Origin: UBA6987 sp045617825
GTDB lineage: Bacteria > Bacillota > Clostridia > Lachnospirales > Lachnospiraceae
Assembly: GCA_045617825.1 (NCBI GenBank)
Contig: JAZLJI010000117.1
Location: forward strand, 1 to 29,271
DNA length: 29,271 nucleotides
Reading direction: 5' to 3'
Positions 8,240-16,042 of the stretch are shown in pieces. The notes below the pieces were generated by a model that had not been told where the DNA came from, made no database searches, and was given only the letters and a program-made list of their open reading frames with translations. The translations under genes and the position numbers were made by a program. Each line of letters begins with the position of its first letter. Positions within the stretch are counted from its first letter, which is position 1.

Positions 8240-9283
8240 TTACACGTAGCCCTTGTCCAGGTCAGGCCCCTCCTCTGCCGCAGCGTCCTCCTCGAAGAAA
8301 CAGCGGTAGACCATCTCCGCCACGTCGGCCCGGCCGGAATTGTGATACCCGGCGTTGCTGAGGAAGATCAGATCGAAGTCCTCCTCCGGCAGCTGAATAT
8401 GCAGGCTGCGGAAGCCCAGATGCCCGCCGTTGTGGGTGACGCGTCTGCGGCCGTGCCAGGAGGTCAGCGTGCAGCCCAGGCCCTTATGATTAAGCGGCTC
8501 CGGCGTCAGGATCAGCTGCCAGCTTTCCGGCCGCAGCAGCCGGGGCGCCTTGAGCTCCCGGTTCAGGCAGTACAGATCGGACACCGTGCCCAGCACGTCG
8601 CCGGCGCCCCGCATCCAGGCCATGGGCGGCTGCACCGGGTAAACGGGGCCGTCCTCCCCGTCCCGGCTGTAGCCCTGCACCCGGTCCGGCACTGCTCTTC
8701 CGTCCCGGTCAATGCAGGCGTTCTTCATGCCCAGCGGCGCCAGCACCTCCCGCTCCATGAAGTCCCCGTAGTCCTCTCCGGTGATATTTTCCAGCGCCAG
8801 CGCCGCCAGGATGAAGCCCGCGTTGATATAATGCTCCTGCGTTCCCGGGGCAAATTCCTGCGGATAAGCCGTCAGCTCCCGGACGTCCTTCCTCAGCCGC
8901 TCAAGGGAAGGCGTGTGGCTGCTGCGGAATTCCGGGGTCTGGTACGGATCCGGGATCCCGGAGGTATGGTGCAGCAGCCGCGCAAAGTTCACCCCGGGAT
9001 GGAAGCCCCGGGCCTCGGGCACGTATTTGCCGGGATGGGCGGTGAAGTCGAACAGGCCCTGCTCCGCCAGCTTCATGACACCGATCGCGCACAGCTGCTT
9101 GGAAACGGAATACCACTTGAAGCGGGAGGCCTCGGTAAAGGGCTCTCCGGTCTCCCGGTCGGCGTATCCGTGCTGATAACGCAGCAGCACCCGGTCCCGC
9201 TGCGTGACCCGCAGCATCCCGCTGAGCTCATGCGCCGCAAAATAGCGATCCAGTTCCTCACGCAAATCGTCGATCCTTCCCAT
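8240..9283 (-). CDS. Serine hydrolase of the beta-lactamase/PBP-like family
   Basis: A 347-residue class C beta-lactamase-fold hydrolase. It has the catalytic SxxK (S59-V-S-K62), the YxN motif (Y152-I-N154) and a third motif HNG (282-284) in place of KTG, as in many esterase-like members. LLHHTSGIPD is the usual conserved block between motifs 1 and 2. No signal peptide or membrane segment is visible, so it is probably cytoplasmic, which argues against a role as a classical beta-lactamase; esterase or peptidase activity is more likely. GGGAG lies 9 bases before the ATG. It follows the LysR gene in the same direction with a 31-base gap and may be cotranscribed with it. Confidence 0.85.
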   Translation of the reverse strand: MGRIDDLREELDRYFAAHELSGMLRVTQRDRVLLRYQHGYADRETGEPFTEASRFKWYSVSKQLCAIGVMKLAEQGLFDFTAHPGKYVPEARGFHPGVNFARLLHHTSGIPDPYQTPEFRSSHTPSLERLRKDVRELTAYPQEFAPGTQEHYINAGFILAALALENITGEDYGDFMEREVLAPLGMKNACIDRDGRAVPDRVQGYSRDGEDGPVYPVQPPMAWMRGAGDVLGTVSDLYCLNRELKAPRLLRPESWQLILTPEPLNHKGLGCTLTSWHGRRRVTHNGGHLGFRSLHIQLPEEDFDLIFLSNAGYHNSGRADVAEMVYRCFFEEDAAAEEGPDLDKGYV

Positions 9284-9314
9284 AACGTCCGGCTCCCTTC
9301 GTTTCTCTTCCGTC

Positions 9315-10217
9315 TTATTTCTGATAAGCCATCAGCACAGCATTATACGCCTCAATGATCCCGCGCAGCATCTCCATCTGCACGAAGTCGCTGCGGTACG
9401 CGATATTGATCTCGCGGATCATGCTGAGGTTCTCTACCGGCAGGCTCACGATCTTCTTCTTTTTCAATTCGTCCAGGCAGGCGCTTCTGGGCAGGATAGA
9501 TACACCGAAATCCCGCCGGATCAGGTCCTTGATCGTCGCAACGTTATCCAGCTCCAGGATCACGTTGAAGTCCTTGATGCTCATGTTATTGCTTTCCAAA
9601 TGCGCGACGAAAAGGTTTCTGGTGCCGGAATTCGGAAGTCTCAGGATCAGCTGCTCCTTCTTCAATTCGTTGAGCGTGACCATGCTGCGGCCGGCAAAGG
9701 GATGGTTCGGCGATACGGCAAGACAAAGGTAATCCGTATCCAGCTGAAGGAAATTGACGTTCTCCTCCTGCTTTCTGCCCTCCACGATAGCCAGATCCAG
9801 TTCATAATTCCGAAGCTTCACATAAAGATTATTTATAGTATCAGTAATCATTTTTATGCTTACGCCCTGATTGATCAGGCAGTATTTTGCCAGGGCTTCG
9901 GCTATGGGATTGCTTTCCGCCGTATGCGTAACGCCAATGGTGAGATGCTCCTTCTGGGCGCGGCTGTCCTTCAGCTCCTGCCGCAGCAGATTCTCCAGAC
10001 CGACCATCTTCTGGGCGCAGCGGACCGCTGTTTCGCCTTGCTTTGTCAGGATCATCCTGCCCCTTGACCGATTGAAGATACGGATATCCAGCTCCTCCTC
10101 CAGCGCCTTGATGTGCTGGCTTACCGCCGGCTGCGTTATGTTCAGCTTTCGGGCCGCCGCGACGAAGCTTCCGCACTCATAAACGGCGATCAGTGTATGC
10201 ACCTTAGGATCGATCAT
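9315..10217 (-). CDS. LysR-family transcriptional regulator
   Basis: A 300-residue LysR regulator. The winged helix-turn-helix spans about residues 5-62 (AVYECGSFVAAARKLNITQP, then AVSQHIKALEEEL), and the rest is the periplasmic-binding-protein-like effector domain. The start at 10217 is chosen over the in-frame codon at 10271 because GGAGG lies 5 bases before it and the upstream codons overlap the promoter. It diverges from the MATE gene, so control of that pump and of itself is likely; the effector is unknown. Confidence 0.92.
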   Translation of the reverse strand: MIDPKVHTLIAVYECGSFVAAARKLNITQPAVSQHIKALEEELDIRIFNRSRGRMILTKQGETAVRCAQKMVGLENLLRQELKDSRAQKEHLTIGVTHTAESNPIAEALAKYCLINQGVSIKMITDTINNLYVKLRNYELDLAIVEGRKQEENVNFLQLDTDYLCLAVSPNHPFAGRSMVTLNELKKEQLILRLPNSGTRNLFVAHLESNNMSIKDFNVILELDNVATIKDLIRRDFGVSILPRSACLDELKKKKIVSLPVENLSMIREINIAYRSDFVQMEMLRGIIEAYNAVLMAYQK

Positions 10218-10256
10218 ATTGCCTCCAAATAAGTTATTCTTATTGATATAGCATAT

Positions 10257-10285
10257 ATTATAATTTGACATTATTGAAATTGCAA
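10257..10285 (-). promoter_or_regulatory. Promoter of the LysR gene
   Basis: -35 TTGCAA (10280-10285), 17-base spacer, perfect -10 TATAAT (10257-10262), minus strand. It overlaps the oppositely directed MATE promoter almost completely. Confidence 0.7.
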
Positions 10286-10292
10286 CTATGAT
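10265..10292 (+). promoter_or_regulatory. Promoter of the MATE gene
   Basis: Perfect -35 TTGACA (10265-10270), 16-base spacer, -10 TATGAT (10287-10292), plus strand. Its spacer contains the -35 of the LysR promoter, so both cannot easily be occupied at once. Confidence 0.7.
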
Positions 10293-10344
10293 TTGCTTAT
10301 AAGCACGGACGCGGCAAAATAATATTCTGTAGAGGCGGTGGAGA

Positions 10345-11739
10345 ATGGATCAAAAGAAAGATTTATTTGAAAATACTTCTGTCGGGAAAGCGGTATTGAA
10401 GCTCGCGCTGCCCTCTGTTCTCGGTCAGATCATTCTTGTCATCTATAATATGGCGGATACCCTGTTTATCGGCATGACCGGGAGCGACGAGCTGATCACG
10501 GCCGTTACGGTCTGCATGCCCGCGTTCATGTTCCTCTCCGCCGTCTCCAATCTTTTCGGGGTGGGAAGCGCCAGCGTGATCTCGCGCGCACTGGGCAGGG
10601 AGGATGCCCGGAGAGCCAGGCTGGCTTCTGCCTTTGCCGTCTGGGGCTGCCTCACGGTCACGGTCCTCTATTGCCTGGTGGTCTTCCTCCTCCGGGACGG
10701 TTTTCTGGATCTTCTCGGCGGCTCGGATCCTGTCGTACACCGGAATGCGGCCGCTTATCTTACCGTGGCCGTGATCCTCGGCGGTACGGCCACGTCCATG
10801 AGCACCCTGATGTCCCATCTGATCCGTGCGACAGGCTTTTCGTTTGAGGCCAGTCTCGGGATCGTGATCGGCGGCGTGCTCAATATCGGTCTCGACCCGC
10901 TGTTCATGTTCGTCATTCTGCCGAAGGGGCAGGAGGCGCTCGGCGCAGCTATCGCCACGGCCCTTTCCAATCTCTGTTCCCTTTGCTATTATCTTCTGGT
11001 CATCATTTTCAGAAGAAAGCGGTTCTCGCTGTCGATCCGCTTCCGCCCGGAAATGCTGCGGGAGGGCATTCCCTCCGATATCTTCCGGGTAGGGATACCG
11101 GCCTGTCTCATGACCTTATGCGAAAATATCTCCTACGCCGTCCTGGATAATCTGATCGCCGCCAGCGGGACCGCCGCTCAGGCCGGCATCGGTGTTGCGA
11201 AGAAGGTCAACATGCTGGCACATTCCTTCGTGCGCGGCATGTCTCAGGGGGTCCTTCCCCTGATCGGCTACAATTATGCCTCCGGCAGCAGAAAGCGCAT
11301 GAAGTCCGTCATATTCTTTTCTGCCGGAGTATCCTTCCTGATCGCGTTGAGCTGTCTGGGCGTGAACGCACTGTTCAGTGAGGAGCTTATCGGTCTCTTC
11401 ATCCGTACCGAGGCAGACTCACTGCGGTATGGCGCGGCTTTCCTCAGGATCCTCAGCATCGGCGCGCCCTTCTCCGCCTGGGCTTACGCCGTGATCTCCT
11501 TCTTTCAGGCTACCGGGCGGGGCGGAAGCTCCCTGATCCTTGCCCTGATGCGCAAGGGGCTGATCGATATCCCTCTGATGCTTCTCCTGAACAAACGGAT
11601 CCCCACCTTCGGGATCGTTGCGGCAACGCCGATCACGGATATTCTCTGCTGCGTCACGGCCGCAGTGCTGTTCGCGATATTCATCAGGGAGCACGGAACA
11701 GATAAGAGCGCCTGCAGTACCGGATCCGGGGTCGGCTGA
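10345..11739 (+). CDS. MATE-family multidrug/sodium antiporter
   Basis: A 464-residue polytopic membrane protein with about 12 hydrophobic segments in two halves. It has the MATE signature YNMADTLFIG near residues 34-43 and the GVGSASVISRALG segment after the second helix. Family members export cationic drugs or metabolites in exchange for sodium or protons. GGTGGAG precedes the ATG. It is divergent from a LysR gene and convergent with the DUF4838 gene at 11833. The substrate cannot be predicted. Confidence 0.92.
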   Translation: MDQKKDLFENTSVGKAVLKLALPSVLGQIILVIYNMADTLFIGMTGSDELITAVTVCMPAFMFLSAVSNLFGVGSASVISRALGREDARRARLASAFAVWGCLTVTVLYCLVVFLLRDGFLDLLGGSDPVVHRNAAAYLTVAVILGGTATSMSTLMSHLIRATGFSFEASLGIVIGGVLNIGLDPLFMFVILPKGQEALGAAIATALSNLCSLCYYLLVIIFRRKRFSLSIRFRPEMLREGIPSDIFRVGIPACLMTLCENISYAVLDNLIAASGTAAQAGIGVAKKVNMLAHSFVRGMSQGVLPLIGYNYASGSRKRMKSVIFFSAGVSFLIALSCLGVNALFSEELIGLFIRTEADSLRYGAAFLRILSIGAPFSAWAYAVISFFQATGRGGSSLILALMRKGLIDIPLMLLLNKRIPTFGIVAATPITDILCCVTAAVLFAIFIREHGTDKSACSTGSGVG

Positions 11740-11791
11740 TGCCGCTCCGCGTTTTCCGCAGCCTTCTGCACCTATTCTTTCAGCCTTTCAG

Positions 11792-11822
11792 AAAAAGCAG
11801 GGAACGGCCAAAGGCCGCTCCC
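11792..11822 (-). terminator. Terminator of the downstream DUF4838 gene
   Basis: Hairpin GGGAGCGGCC/GGCCGTTCCC with a TTT loop (one G-T pair), followed on the minus strand by TTTTT (11792-11796), 11 bases after the stop of the DUF4838 gene. It may also slow transcription from the convergent MATE gene, but the plus-strand T-tract is weak. Confidence 0.75.
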
Positions 11823-11832
11823 CGCCCCTGTT

Positions 11833-13788
11833 TTACATGTTCTGCTCTTCCCGCGCGTTGAAGATCGGCGTCCAGGCGCCCATCACGTTGTGCTGGTCGT
11901 AGTAGCGCTCGATCTCCGCCTCGTACTTGCCGAATTCGGCGAAGAAATCCTTATAATACTTCCGCGCCTCGGAGTCCTTGCCCTGGGCCTTCAGGATGAA
12001 GGCCTGAGCGATGCCCCGCAGGTACTCGGTGTAGTAGGGCAGCAGGCTGACCGCGGTCCACTGGACGCGGTTTGCCGGCTGAGGCCATTTCTCCATCGCC
12101 TCCTCCAGCTCCCGGCAAATGCCGTCCACCCGCTCCAGATTGGCGATCTCGGAGGGATCGTGGTAATGCTCCAGCTTCACGGGCTTGGAGTGGATGCTCT
12201 CCAGATAGTCCTGGCGGAGAGCTCCGTCGATGGCCGTGAAGAACTTCATCATGTCCTCCCTGCCCGCGCCGTAGGCAAGGCCCAAGTACTCGTCCACCAG
12301 CTGCTCGAAGGGCTTGTCCAGGTCCAGCAGAGACTCGCAGTAGACGTAGAACTCCAGGCCGTTCGGGAAGAAGCAGCGCTTGGACATATCCTCCAGACAG
12401 CCCAGGATCCCGTTGTTTTTATAGGAGCGCACGTCCTCATAGATGCGCCTTGCGAAGCTCAGGATGCCTGGCGCGTAGGTGAAGGCCTTCCAGAAGTGAT
12501 ATTCGAAGCAGTAGCAGACGTCCCTGAGGCCCATTTTCTTCCAGCCGCGCATCCGCGCGTAGTATTCCTCCGCCTGATCAAAGCGGCCGGTCCGGTTGCG
12601 CACGTAGGGGGTGAGCTTCACCTGGGGCTCGGTGGCCACGGAATAGCGGTAGCTGCGGCTGATGGGCGCCAGGCTGGCCACAAAGCGGTCGGGATTCTGC
12701 AGGCGCTCCGTCTCCGGCTCCCAGGCGGTGTCGGAGTACATGGAGAACTTCAGCTTCTGATCCAGCCCCTCCCGGGTGAAGGCGTCGTCGATCTCGTTCA
12801 GCAGCACCACGTACCAGTCGGAGGGCGTCTTCTTCACGCACGCGGGGCATTCGCAGTGGTTCATCTGCCAGTCCGCCAGATCGATGGAGAGGATGCTCAC
12901 GTTCTGGGCACGCTTCGCGTAGCGCACCACCGCGTCCACCACCAGCTTCCGGGCCGCCGGATTGGACATGCAGAACTGGGTGTTCATGGCCACGCCCCTG
13001 TAGAGCTCCCGTTTGCCGTCTATCATGGCGATATAGTCCTTCTTGTCCTCCGGGATAGTCACGTCGCTCTTCCCCCAGCCGGACACGGAGGAGATGCCGA
13101 AGGCCTCCACGGTCCAGCCGTGGCCGATGGCGACAAATTCCAGCCCGCGCTTGCTGATCTCCGCCTCGGCGGCTCTGGTCCACTGCAGGGTGGTCGCCGC
13201 ATCCACCGCCTGCTTTCTCCGGGCGGGATTGGCCGTGTGCTGATAATAGCGGTCGAAATAAACCTTGGGATTGAAGAATTCGATGGAGACCGTGTTCAGT
13301 TCCATCTTGGTACCGAAGTCGATGGCCGCCAGCACGCTTTCCTGGGACTGGGCGCCCTCGTCGCACTGGGCGCGGTAGCGGAAGGGGGCCGCGTGGTGAT
13401 AGGACACCGGGCCTGCGTTCTTCTCGGGGATGAGCTCGCCGACGATGCCGGGGAAGAGGAAGCGGCAGCCGTTTTCCTTAAGGTACCGGTACGCGGCGAA
13501 CAGCACACTTCTGGGGTTGCTGCCGGAAAGGATCCCGCCGCCTTCGCCCACCTCGATGTGGACGATATCGTCCAGCTTGGGGTCCTCCACCTCATCGGTG
13601 GAAAGGCCGAAGTCCGCCATCAGGCCCAGCTTCAGCTCGGCGGGGTTCGGATGCTTCATGCTGCTCTTTTTGTCGCGGGAAAGGATCTCCACCTCACCGC
13701 CCGCGGGCATCATCATTCTCAGATATTTCTTCAGCTCCTCCGCCGCGAAATCCACTGTCGGGTCGTCTGTGATTTTTCTGATGATCAT
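11833..13788 (-). CDS. DUF4838 glycoside-hydrolase-like protein, copy 1
   Basis: A 651-residue intracellular protein (no signal peptide) of the DUF4838 family, which is related in architecture to GH67-type alpha-glucuronidases and is often found with glycan genes. The N-terminal domain (DFAAEELKKYLRMMMP and RSVLFAAYRYLKENGCRFLFPG) is the small alpha/beta domain seen before the catalytic barrel of GH20/GH67-like enzymes. The barrel follows, with the conserved NHCECPACVKKTPSDW segment. The last 150 residues are helical. AAAGGAGA precedes the ATG. It has its own promoter and terminator and is a near-duplicate of the upstream gene. Enzymatic activity is expected from the family context but not shown; the substrate is unknown. 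Confidence 0.85.
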   Translation of the reverse strand: MIIRKITDDPTVDFAAEELKKYLRMMMPAGGEVEILSRDKKSSMKHPNPAELKLGLMADFGLSTDEVEDPKLDDIVHIEVGEGGGILSGSNPRSVLFAAYRYLKENGCRFLFPGIVGELIPEKNAGPVSYHHAAPFRYRAQCDEGAQSQESVLAAIDFGTKMELNTVSIEFFNPKVYFDRYYQHTANPARRKQAVDAATTLQWTRAAEAEISKRGLEFVAIGHGWTVEAFGISSVSGWGKSDVTIPEDKKDYIAMIDGKRELYRGVAMNTQFCMSNPAARKLVVDAVVRYAKRAQNVSILSIDLADWQMNHCECPACVKKTPSDWYVVLLNEIDDAFTREGLDQKLKFSMYSDTAWEPETERLQNPDRFVASLAPISRSYRYSVATEPQVKLTPYVRNRTGRFDQAEEYYARMRGWKKMGLRDVCYCFEYHFWKAFTYAPGILSFARRIYEDVRSYKNNGILGCLEDMSKRCFFPNGLEFYVYCESLLDLDKPFEQLVDEYLGLAYGAGREDMMKFFTAIDGALRQDYLESIHSKPVKLEHYHDPSEIANLERVDGICRELEEAMEKWPQPANRVQWTAVSLLPYYTEYLRGIAQAFILKAQGKDSEARKYYKDFFAEFGKYEAEIERYYDQHNVMGAWTPIFNAREEQNM

Positions 13789-13840
13789 CGTCGTTCTCCT
13801 TTGTTCTCCGCCTGCGCAGGGCAGACGTCCTTATGTCAAA

Positions 13841-13869
13841 GTTATACCCGCCCCGCCGGAAAAAAGCAA
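13841..13869 (-). promoter_or_regulatory. Promoter of DUF4838 copy 1
   Basis: -35 TTGCTT (13864-13869), 17-base spacer, -10 TATAAC (13841-13846) on the minus strand, directly after the terminator of copy 2. The leader contains the perfect palindrome CCTGCGCAGG (13811-13820). Confidence 0.6.
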
Positions 13870-13895
13870 GCCTTCCCGCCGGGGACCCGGGACAC

Positions 13896-13927
13896 AAAAA
13901 GCGGGGGACAGCCGCGGCTGTCCCCCT
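13896..13927 (-). terminator. Terminator of DUF4838 copy 2
   Basis: Perfect 24-base palindrome (13903-13926, arms GGGGGACAGCCG and complement) followed by GC and TTTTT on the minus strand, 14 bases after the stop. It separates the two DUF4838 transcripts. Confidence 0.85.
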
Positions 13928-13940
13928 TCTCTTGAGTCTT

Positions 13941-15899
13941 TTACATATCCTGCTCTTCTTTCGCGTTGAAGATCGGCGTCCAGGCGCCCATCACGTTGTG
14001 CTGGTCGTAGTAACGCTCGATCTCCGCCTCGTATTTGCCGAATTCGGCGAAGAAATCCTTGTAGTACTTTAAGGCCTCGGCATCCTTGCCCTGGGCCTTC
14101 AGGATGAAGGCCTGCGCGATGCCCCGCAGGTACTCGGTGTAGTAGGGCAGCAGGCTGTAGGCGGTCCACTGGGTGCGGTTTGCCGGAACAGGCCATTTTT
14201 CCATCGCCTCCTCCAGCTCCCGGCAGATGCCGTCCACCCGTTCCAGATTGGCGATCTCGGAGACCTGATGATACTGCTCCAGCTTCACGGGCTTGGAGTG
14301 GATGGTCTCCAGGTAGTCCTGGCGGAGAGCGCCGTCGATGGCGGCAAAGAACTTCATGGCGTCATCCTTGCCCGCGCCGTAGGCCAGCGTCATATACTCC
14401 TCGACCATCTGCTCGAAGGGCTTGTCCAGATCCAGCAGGGACTCGCAGTAGACGTAGAATTCCAGGCCGTTCGGGAAGAAGCAGCGCTTGGACATATCCT
14501 CCACGCAGCCCAGGATCTCATTGTTCTTGTAGGAACGCACGTCCTCGTAGATGCGCTTCGCGAAGCCCAGGATGCCGGGAGCGTAGGTGAAGGCCTTCCA
14601 GAAATGATACTCGAAGCACCAGCAGACGTCTCTCAGGCCCATTTCCTTCCAGCCGCGCATCCGCATGTAGTACTCCTCCACCTGATCGAAGCGGCCGGAT
14701 CTGTTGCGCACGTAGGGGGTAGGCTTCACCGTGGGCTTGGTGGCCACGGAATAGCGGTAGCTGCGGGTGATGGGCGCCAGGCCGGCCGTGAAGCGGTCGG
14801 GGTTCTGCAGGCGCTCGGTCTCCGGCTGCCAGGCGGTATCGGAGTACATGGAGAATTTCAGCTTCTGGTCGATGCCCTCCTTATTGAAGGCGTCGTCGAT
14901 CTCGTTCAGCAGCACCACGTACCAGTCGGAAGGCGTCTTCTTCACGCACTCAGGGCATTCGCAGTGGTTCATCTGCCAGTCGGCCAGGCCGATGGACAGG
15001 ATGCTCACGTTCTGAGCGCGCTTCGCGTAGCGCACCACCGCGTCCACCACCAGCTTCCGGGCCGCGGGATTGGACATGCAGAACTGGGTATTCATGGCCA
15101 CGCCGTTGCGCAGCTCACGTTTGCCGTTTATCATGGCGATGAAGTCCTTCTTGTCCTCGGGGATGGTCACGCCGACGCTCTTGCCCCAGCCGGAGACAGA
15201 GGAGATGCCGAAGGCCTCCACGGTCCAGCCGTGGCCGATGGCGACAAATTCCAGCCCGCGCTTGGTGATCTCCGCCTCGGCGGCTCTGGTCCACTGCAGG
15301 GTGGTCGTGGCATCCACCGCCTGCTTTCTGCGGGCGGGATTTGCCGTGTGCTGATAGTAGCGGTCAAAGTAGACCTTGGGGTTGAAGAATTCGATGGAAA
15401 CGGTGTTCAGCTCCAGCTTGGTGCCGAAGTCGATGGCCGCCAGCACGCTTTCCTGGGACTGGGCGCCCTCGTCGCACTGGCCGCGGTAGCGGAAGGAGGC
15501 CGCGTGGTGATAGGACACCGGACCTGCGTTCTTCTCGGGGATGATCTCGCCGTCGATGCCGGGGAAGAGGAAGCGGCAGCCGTTTTCCTTGAGGTACCGG
15601 TACGCGGCGAAAAGCACGCTTCTGGGGTTGCTGCCCGCCAGGATCCCGCCGTCCTCGCCCACCTCGATGTGGACGATATCATCCAGCTTGGGGTCCTCCA
15701 CCTCATCGGTGGACAGGCCGAAGTCCGCCATCAGGCCCAGCTTCAGCTCAGCGGGGTTCGGATGCTTCATGCTGCTCTTTTTGTCGCGGGAGAGGATCTC
15801 CACCTCGCCGCCCGCGGGCATCATCATTCTCAGATATTTCTTCAGTTCCTCTGCCGCGAAATCCACGGTGGTATTGTCTGTGATTTTTCGGATGATCAT
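13941..15899 (-). CDS. DUF4838 glycoside-hydrolase-like protein, copy 2
   Basis: A 652-residue paralogue of the adjacent gene with the same domain order: N-terminal alpha/beta domain, barrel with NHCECPECVKKTPSDW, helical C-terminus, no signal peptide. The open frame continues upstream to 16511, but that part lies antisense-free inside the sialidase-like gene in another frame and has no family similarity. The ATG at 15899 is set by AAAGGAG 9 bases upstream and by alignment with copy 1 (both begin MIIRKITD). It has its own promoter inside the gap after the sialidase-like gene. The probable role is intracellular processing of an acidic or modified sugar, by inference from family and neighbours. 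Confidence 0.85.
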   Translation of the reverse strand: MIIRKITDNTTVDFAAEELKKYLRMMMPAGGEVEILSRDKKSSMKHPNPAELKLGLMADFGLSTDEVEDPKLDDIVHIEVGEDGGILAGSNPRSVLFAAYRYLKENGCRFLFPGIDGEIIPEKNAGPVSYHHAASFRYRGQCDEGAQSQESVLAAIDFGTKLELNTVSIEFFNPKVYFDRYYQHTANPARRKQAVDATTTLQWTRAAEAEITKRGLEFVAIGHGWTVEAFGISSVSGWGKSVGVTIPEDKKDFIAMINGKRELRNGVAMNTQFCMSNPAARKLVVDAVVRYAKRAQNVSILSIGLADWQMNHCECPECVKKTPSDWYVVLLNEIDDAFNKEGIDQKLKFSMYSDTAWQPETERLQNPDRFTAGLAPITRSYRYSVATKPTVKPTPYVRNRSGRFDQVEEYYMRMRGWKEMGLRDVCWCFEYHFWKAFTYAPGILGFAKRIYEDVRSYKNNEILGCVEDMSKRCFFPNGLEFYVYCESLLDLDKPFEQMVEEYMTLAYGAGKDDAMKFFAAIDGALRQDYLETIHSKPVKLEQYHQVSEIANLERVDGICRELEEAMEKWPVPANRTQWTAYSLLPYYTEYLRGIAQAFILKAQGKDAEALKYYKDFFAEFGKYEAEIERYYDQHNVMGAWTPIFNAKEEQDM

Positions 15900-15934
15900 G
15901 TGCGCTCTCCTTTTTCGCGTGTACGGTGTTTTCT

Positions 15935-15959
15935 GCAGGCCGTGCCTGCGCTTTTTTTT
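15935..15959 (+). terminator. Plus-strand terminator-like hairpin in the copy 2 leader
   Basis: GCAGGC-CGT-GCCTGC (15935-15949) followed by GC and eight T residues on the plus strand. No plus-strand gene precedes it, so it would stop antisense transcription. On the minus strand the same hairpin lies in the 5' leader of copy 2, where it could instead affect mRNA stability. Confidence 0.45.
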
Positions 15960-15998
15960 ATACCCTTTTCTCCGGGAAAGTACAAGGGCATTTCCCGG
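15957..15998 (-). promoter_or_regulatory. Promoter of DUF4838 copy 2 with an inverted repeat over the -35
   Basis: -35 TTGTAC (15980-15985), 17-base spacer, -10 TATAAA (15957-15962) on the minus strand. A perfect inverted repeat CCGGGAAA-N11-TTTCCCGG (15972-15998) has the -35 in its centre, as an operator would. It could alternatively be a terminator stem of the upstream gene, but no T-tract follows. Confidence 0.55.
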
Positions 15999-16042
15999 AT
16001 CCTTCGGTTTCTTTTGCCTTTCCTCCGAGGCGGCTTCTTTTC

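Larger units (their letters stand above)
11833..15899 (-). repeat. Tandem gene duplication (direct repeat of about 1.96 kb)
   Basis: The genes at 11833-13788 and 13941-15899 are direct repeats along their whole length. A hand alignment of the proteins shows about 58 substitutions in 651 positions (about 91% identity) and one inserted residue (GKSVGV against GKSDV). The flanking promoters and terminators differ, so the duplication was followed by divergence of control regions. Confidence 0.9.

Noticed and set aside
11890..13935. Long plus-strand frame opposite DUF4838 copy 1 (and the similar one at 14268-16046)
   Set aside because: Antisense shadow of a GC-rich gene; His/Leu/Arg-rich translation without domains or ribosome site.
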